From assembly GCF_002878395.1 (NCBI RefSeq), contig NC_061118.1, forward strand, positions 128,050,776 to 128,114,775: 64,000 nucleotides of DNA, in the 5' to 3' direction. Below the pieces are notes generated by a model. It was not told the DNA's origin and searched no databases. It was given only the letters and a program-made list of their open reading frames with translations. Origin of the DNA: Capsicum annuum. Taxonomy: Eukaryota > Streptophyta > Magnoliopsida > Solanales > Solanaceae. The stretch's first letter is position 1; the number at the start of each line of letters is the position of its first letter. The position numbers and the translations under genes are program-made. Shown here piece by piece: positions 58,150 to 64,000 of the stretch.

Positions 58150-59345
58150 TAATAGAGCAGAAATTTTGGTTTCTACAGACACTAGCCTCAGGCATGGAGA
58201 TTGCGGGTCAGTGTCTGCGACTGTGATGCCATGATCATGAGCATTGGGACCGCGATTGTGGTACCTGAGACCATAGTCGAAAGTTCTGCATTTTTCACCA
58301 AAACCACAATTTTACCCCCAAATTTGTGTTCCACTAGGAACCTAAACATTATGATTAAGGAACTTAAGCCTAGACTTCATGATTATAACCCCAAACTTAA
58401 AAATTTTAACATGGAATTCATAGGGGCATCAAATCAAACCCATGGTGCACATATTCTTTTCAACCATTTAAGGCTTACATTTGGGTAATTAAGACTTCCC
58501 CATCAATGTGTACACCGACTACAACAGCTAACCATAACCATAACCATAATCGCAAGCATGTATGCATTTAGTACTGAAAGGATATTTCAGTCCCTTCCTT
58601 GAACTATAAGTTCTAAGCATTTAATTACATTAAGAACAAGGGAATAGAGACAACTTACCAAGTTTGATGATGCAAATAGAATGAACTAACATGTGGATAC
58701 TCAACACCAAGCCAAAATTTGAGAGAATTTTGAGAGAAATTAATAGAGATGCATGAGAGAAATTTTATTTTTTGCAGACACTACCCTCAGGTATGGCGAT
58801 AACGACTCCGCCACCGCGACCGCAATGCCGCGATCACGATCATTGGGACCACGATTGCGATACCTGAGACCATAGTCGAAATTTCTACATTTTTCACCAA
58901 AACCATAATTTTATCCCCAAATTTGTGTTCCACTAGGAACCTAAACATTATGATTAAGGAACTTAAGCCTAGACTTCATGATTATAACCCCAAACTTGAA
59001 AACTTTAACATAGAATTCAGAGGGGCATTGAATCGAACACATGGTGCATATGTTCTTTTCAACCATTTAAGGCTTAAATATAGGTACTTAAGACTTCCCC
59101 GTAAATGTGTACACCAACTACAACTAATAACCACAGCCATAATCGCAAACAAGCATGCATTTAGTATTGAAATGATATTTCAGTCCCTTCTTTGAACTAC
59201 AAGTTCTAAGCATTTAATTACATTAAGAAAAATGGAATAGAGACAACATACCAAGTTTGATGATGCAAATGGAATGAACTGACATGTGGATACTCAACAC
59301 CAAGCCAAAATTTGAGAGAATTTTAAGAGAAATTGACAGAGATGC
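58150..59345 (-). repeat. Tandem duplication of about 595 bases in the Tat-like element
   Basis: 58150-58747 and 58748-59345 are near-copies: both contain GTTCCACTAGGAACCTAAAC (58327 and 58926), ATGTGGATACTCAACACCAA (58690 and 59283) and the GCGACCG/GATCATGAGCATTGG-type block. The offset drifts from 599 to 593 through small indels. No conserved long protein frame is seen; the plus-strand frames of 90-95 codons arise from the copied sequence. Confidence 0.8.
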
Positions 59346-60269
59346 ATGAGAGAAAATGGAATTCAAATGGTAACTTAAACTGATTTGATAGTGATCACGT
59401 TCCTAGTTCTGCGATCATGGATATACAGCCTCTGTGATCATGGTGGTATGCACAGAGGTTGTGGTAAATGAGACCAAATAATTAGGTCTCTTGCATTTCC
59501 TTCTCAATCCAAACTTGCCGATTTCACATGTTTCTGTTTTCAAGTTCCTTCAACTTTCCTCCTAGTGCTAACATCTTATGGATTATTTATGAATAATTTC
59601 AAAAATTAAATCTACTCTAACATGTATAAATAAAAAAGATATGTGGCACTTTGCGTGACATGATGGGTTTTCTCCCATCGAGCAATTTTTTAACATCGTG
59701 GCACGATGCCCCTACCTTTTTGTTTTTTGCCTCCACTTCAAAGAGTTGAATATCCATCCCAACATTCATTCAATATGTAATAAGCTATAGAGGGACAGAA
59801 GATCCAAATCTTCCAAGATTCTATTTGGAAGTGGTGAGGAAATAGAAAGTAAGTTTTGATCTGGCTAATTTGAAGACTTGAACCTTTTACCCAACTTCAC
59901 ATTGAATTTTTGGTGGGGATACTTGGTAATAGTTAGCATATCAATAGTCCATTCCTTGTTCATCAGTGGCTGAGTTACTTGGCCATTGATGGATGGGGTT
60001 CCTATGCTCCATATAGGATCAAGATAGTAGGTCCATCTCTCTTCGAGAAGCATAGTTACAATCTCTCCTGAAGTATGGTTCTATCATAAATTGGACATCG
60101 GTTGTCACAATAGGATTCCCAACTACCGACATCATACTTATAGAAAGACGCCATAGAGAAAAGTAAAATAAAATAAAAATCTACCTACAAAAGAAAATAA
60201 AACACAAATATATACAAGCTTGAATCCAAGAAAGTAAGCTAAAATTCCAAACTAACTTCATAGGCCAAA
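59346..60269 (-). pseudogene. Leader and possible first ORF of the Tat-like element
   Basis: On the minus strand an ATG at 60154 starts MASFYKYDVGSWESYCDN and, with frameshifts, codons continue to about 59700 (a 62-codon piece, 60053-59865, reads YYLDPIWSIGTPSINGQVTQ). It lies about 115 bases after the primer site, where the first ORF should begin. I do not recognise the protein; it may be the N-terminus of the protein whose domain remnant lies at 57830-57400. Confidence 0.4.
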
Positions 60270-60290
60270 TTTTCCCCAATAATGGTGCCA
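60270..60290 (-). other. Primer-binding site, tRNA-Asp type, minus strand
   Basis: The minus strand reads TGGCACCATTATTGGGGAAA, close to TGGCGCCGTTGCCGGGGA. It lies four bases from the LTR edge. Confidence 0.7.
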
Positions 60291-60294
60291 TTTT

Positions 60295-61795
60295 TTATAA
60301 CGCTCAATTTAAACATCAATTTAAATGCAAGGAGGTCGTCGTAATATATTTATTTAAGTTTTGAGTTAGGCTCTAATCCTCAGGGAACAAAGTGAGTGGC
60401 AATCAAGTTAATTCAAAATAATAGATACTAGCTAAATTCAAACCAATGGTATAAAAAAGATAAAATTGGGCGAGAAAAGTATCTACACTAATATCTCTTT
60501 TGGGGTTTTTCTAGTATAAATTCGGGGCTATAAATAATTAGAGTTTTAATAATTATGCATGCATCTTGGGATTATGTGTTCAAAGGGAATGATATGTGAG
60601 TGTTAGTAGTCAACTTCAATTTGGTAGATCAAATATGGGTAGGTTCGGTTATAGATTTTGATGCTAGTCTTCCAACAAAACACTAAACTTTCACCCATTG
60701 ATTCTTTTTAATGCCTAATGGGTGTGTTTAAATTTTTGTAACCAAACCTCAATTTAGGCATTATAATTTCTAGGATAATACCCATTGTATCATTAAATTC
60801 TTAATCACCCTTATTTCTAAGATAGTGAAAATTAGCAAACTACACACATATTTGTCTATCATTACTTTGGTATCTACATCCCTCTTTCAATGATGATTTG
60901 AATTCCTAAAGTTCACCCAAAACCCTTCTTTTAAAGATGAACTTGAGCTTTTTAGAGTTTGGATCTTTCACTCATCAAATCCATATGGGTATTTGGGAAT
61001 TTCACCCATAAATCCTAACCAAGTTAGCATAGAAACAATAAAACCCATAAAATGAACTACCAAATAGAGGCTAACAATAATAACCCACACATCCTTTAAC
61101 CCTTATTCATATATAACCCCAAGAGCGAGATCTAGCTACACATAAGATAAATAAGAATAGATATACCCATAATCTCCATTGTAATAACTTGTTGATGATT
61201 AAGTAAATGTTACTTCAAACTTTTCACTCCCACAAATAGACAATGGAAGTAAGCTATTCCTCCACTTAGAAGGTCTCTAATGTATAATTCACCTAAAATT
61301 TATACAATATTTTCTTCTCCAAGTATGGAGGCTATGAACTCAAGAGCTAAACCTAAAAAATTACAAAAGATAGAATATGATCCTTAATTCAAGGGTTTGG
61401 GTATTTTTTTCAATATTAAGATCAGCTACGTGAATTTCTAGATTTGTCATAGGGCTGAACTCTTTCGCTAAGCCGCAATCACACCAAATTGGTCGCGACC
61501 ATAATAGATTTATGTAACCTCAATTGATAGACCCTGATTAACTATCATAATCGTTGTTAGCAGACCGCAACCTTGATGACTGAGGCCCCTCTTCTCCAAG
61601 TCTTTAGCTATACTTTTTTTCTTTCTTTTTTATTATTTTAAGCTCCAATCAAGATCTTTCTATCTCCTCAACTCTATACCTATAAAGTGTGGGTGTTAGT
61701 GTATTTAATCATTATTATGTCTCATTTATTCATTCAAAACAAGGTAATGTTCACGAATGATAAGTGCAAATAAGTGGTAAAATCACCACTCATCA
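60295..61795 (-). repeat. Tat-like LTR, minus strand
   Basis: The minus-strand start TGATGAGTGGTGATTTTACC and the plus-strand edge TATAACGCTCAATTT (minus-strand end AAATTGAGCGTTATA) are terminal motifs common in Solanaceae Tat-type LTRs. Near the inner edge lies the GAGGTCGTCG module (60331). Length 1.5 kb. No partner LTR in the window. Confidence 0.72.
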
Positions 61796-62194
61796 GTCTC
61801 TATATTGAGAAAGTGTCTTGGTAATCCTTCTTTGGTGGTTACGTTGTAAAGATTGGGTATCTTAGATTCTCTATCTTATGAAGAAGTACCGATTAAGATA
61901 TTATATTATTAGTTTCATGGGTTTTAGACTAAGGATGTGGCTTTGATTATGATTTTATGGCAGAACCACAAGGTGGAAGAGTCTACATAGAAAGCAAAAG
62001 TAAATATGAAGTCCAAATATCTGTATTTATTTTCTGCTCTAGATATTCATGTGAAAGGTAGGTGTTCTTGATCACATCTTTGTTTTCTAACTTGCTTAAA
62101 GGTTGGATTGATATTTGACAATGTAAATGAATCATGCTTATATTTGACCTACCTTATACGTTATTCAGGGATGAAGGATTCTAGTGGGGGAAAC
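61796..62194 (+). pseudogene. K pol end (chromodomain) and polypurine tract
   Basis: It resumes just before SILRK (about 61801), then LGILDSLSYEEVPIKI, a stop-rich stretch, MILWQNHKVEEST and MKSKYLYLFSALDIHVKG (about 61952-62060), all matching the chromodomain end of E2. The 3' untranslated segment ends in TAGTGGGGGAAAC (62183-62194), the polypurine tract. Confidence 0.78.
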
Positions 62195-64000
62195 TGAAAC
62201 ACCCTGGGTTTTAGAGCCTTATAAAATTTCATAGATTTCAAGGTTCTAGACAAGATATGACTAGGGGGTATAGGTTGTATGCTGGGGTACAATTGGTAAA
62301 GTTTGGTCGTACACTAACCAGTATTATTTGGTGGGTTGGATTTGTTTCTAGAATGGGTACATCTTGGTGGGTATGAGTTGTATGGTGGGGTATGAGTCAT
62401 ACTATTAAATTGTATGGTAGGCAGTGTTCAAACTTCCTTTGATTATATTCTGGCAAGGATATGATTTAGGAGTACTAGCTGTATAGTTGGATACGACTTG
62501 GTTTGGGTAAGTCATATGTTGGATAGTATTGGGTCCAAGGGTGCAGCCTAGGGTACGAGTGGTGTGTACCACTCATATTGGGGGATACGACCGGTATGTG
62601 ATAGTCGTACCCTTTGGTAGAGATTTTGTACAGTTTAAGTAAGGGCAATCTGGACACTCCATGACTTATATCATTCTCGAGAACTTATTTACCTTATTAT
62701 TCTAATCTTAAACACTTAGAAACTTTCTCTAATTCTCTCTAAGGCTCTCAGGTAAAGGAAGGCTAGGATTTCAGCTAGAGGATCAATTTTGGGCTTGTAC
62801 GGGTAATTTCTCCCTATCATCTCATAATCTAAGGCATGTACTCCTCTGTCATTATTAGTTCCAACTAAAGACATATTCTATACAATGGTTTCATGGCATG
62901 ATTATTGTATGGTTTTGGGGTTTTCAAATATATTCTAGAGTTTTATATTAAATGCTTGGTTATGGTTTTCCCATGTTTTAATTATGCTTTTACATAATTT
63001 ATGGGTGGTTTGGAAAATTGGTTGTATAGGAATGGTTGATTTGTAATTAGATTTGGATTTGGAAATGCTATGCCCCCAACATGTTTGATAAAATGCCTAT
63101 GATAATGCATTTACTATACTATTGGACTTTTAATGGAACTATTGAATGGTATGGTTTGGTAGTGGAACCCTAAATACCCTAAATGGTATAAATAGTTTAA
63201 ATGTTTGGAATGGTTAAATGGTAAGGTTTAGTGGTCATGGTTATGGTTAATTAAACTTTCTTATGAGGTACAAGGGAATCCCCCAAGTAAATATATTAAT
63301 GAACATCTTTGGGGTACATGGTATTCCCCCAAGGAAATGTAATAATGGGATACTTATGGGGTACATGGAAATCCTCCAAGTTAATGGGATAAGGTAAATT
63401 ATGGGTACATGGGAATCCCTTTACATAAAAATATTGGCTAAGTAAATTGTTTGCAGGCTATAGTCGGTATGATGATACCCTTACCTATAACCTTGGTTAA
63501 TAATATTGGATAAAAGGTTTGGTTAGATGGTAATGGTTTCAATTGGGTAACAATGGCATGGTGTGAGAGCTAACCGTAAAGGTGCGAGTCCAATGGATAG
63601 ATATTGGAAACTCATGTTACCCGACATGAGGGGTGGTCATAGTTACCTTATATAATACCATTAGGTACATAAGAATCCTCAAGTACAGTATATATATGTA
63701 TCATGGAGATCAAAGTGTACTTGAGAATCCCCTACTCTTATGGTATCTCCGGTCCATGTGGCTACACGAATCAAGGCCTGTTCAGGGGATTACACTTGAC
63801 CCAGATAGACTGTGGGTGGTTCTAGGACGGTTATGCTATACATACCCAGGTTAATAGTTTTAAAGGCATGCTAAGCTCAGCTCTTTTTCCCGATATGGTG
63901 TTATATATATTTATGGTTTGTATGCATATAGACGGTTTACTTGGTTTTAGTGGATGGCATTATTTTATCCAGACCCTAAGTTTATGTTAGCATTCACCCG
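62195..64000 (+). repeat. K 3' LTR, runs off the window
   Basis: It starts TGAAACACCCTGGGTTT and is colinear with the E2 LTRs and, for 62640-63395, with the fragment 33936-34692. At the window end it has reached the module GTTTATGTTAGCATTCACCC, so about 700 bases of LTR should lie beyond 64000. Confidence 0.82.

Larger units (their letters stand above)
56556..61795 (-). mobile_element. Tat-like LTR element, 5' part, minus strand
   Basis: Right to left: LTR 61795-60295, tRNA-Asp primer site, leader and possible ORF start (60154), a 595-base tandem duplication, then the domain remnant. The 3' part and the 3' LTR are missing, replaced by the large-LTR element. The right edge sits in the pol of K, just before the SILRK codons. 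Confidence 0.68.

Noticed and set aside
58201..59195. Pair of similar 90-95 codon plus-strand proteins as a small gene family
   Set aside because: They arise from the 595-base duplication in non-coding element DNA; only the middle part agrees and both ends differ.
1..64000. tRNA-like matches at the primer-binding sites, taken as tRNA genes
   Set aside because: Only 12-18 bases complementary to tRNA 3' ends are present, always next to LTR ends; no cloverleaf or internal promoter is seen.

Overview
The window looks like gene-poor, probably pericentromeric, nuclear DNA of a flowering plant. The style of the retrotransposons points to Solanaceae (tomato, potato or pepper type): chromovirus LTRs of 2.2-2.8 kb opening with variants of TGAAACACCC or TGTAACGCC, initiator-Met primer sites, and Tat/Athila elements with tRNA-Asp primer sites. 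The family assignment is inference from recognition only. I found no host protein gene, tRNA, rRNA or CRISPR array. Essentially every base is explained by LTR retrotransposons of the Ty3/gypsy superfamily in layers, all broken by stops, frameshifts, deletions and nested insertions.

Left part (1-16510): a head-to-tail segmental duplication of about 8.4 kb. The unit holds a Tat/Athila-like element (LTR, primer site, gag, start of protease) cut by a non-autonomous chromovirus derivative in which the LTR runs straight into the end of gag and the polymerase core is missing (N1 and N2). Positions 1-6383 pair with 8317-14768.

Middle (16510-33935): a probable isolated LTR, then chromovirus H (primer site 19932, gag, protease, start of RT). 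H is split exactly inside RT by chromovirus E2 (22227-32206), the most complete element here: two LTRs, gag, protease, RT, RNase H, integrase and chromodomain, flanked by a 5-bp target duplication (CATTA/TATTA). H resumes at 32212 and is lost in its integrase at 33935.

Right part (33936-64000): pieces of one further chromovirus, K, spread over 30 kb: LTR fragment 33936-34692, pol 45903-47897, chromodomain and 3' LTR 61796-64000. Three insertions separate them: a minus-strand LTR-internal-LTR-internal array of family D (34693-45902); a large element with 2.8-kb LTRs and about 3.6 kb of unrecognised interior (47898-56555); and a minus-strand Tat-like element with a putative plant transposon protein domain (56556-61795).

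No element looks capable of moving by itself: each of the four RT regions lacks at least one catalytic Asp. The points most worth following are the shared-LTR array, the unrecognised large-LTR element, the repeated use of one RT codon as an insertion site, and the duplicated non-autonomous chromovirus.
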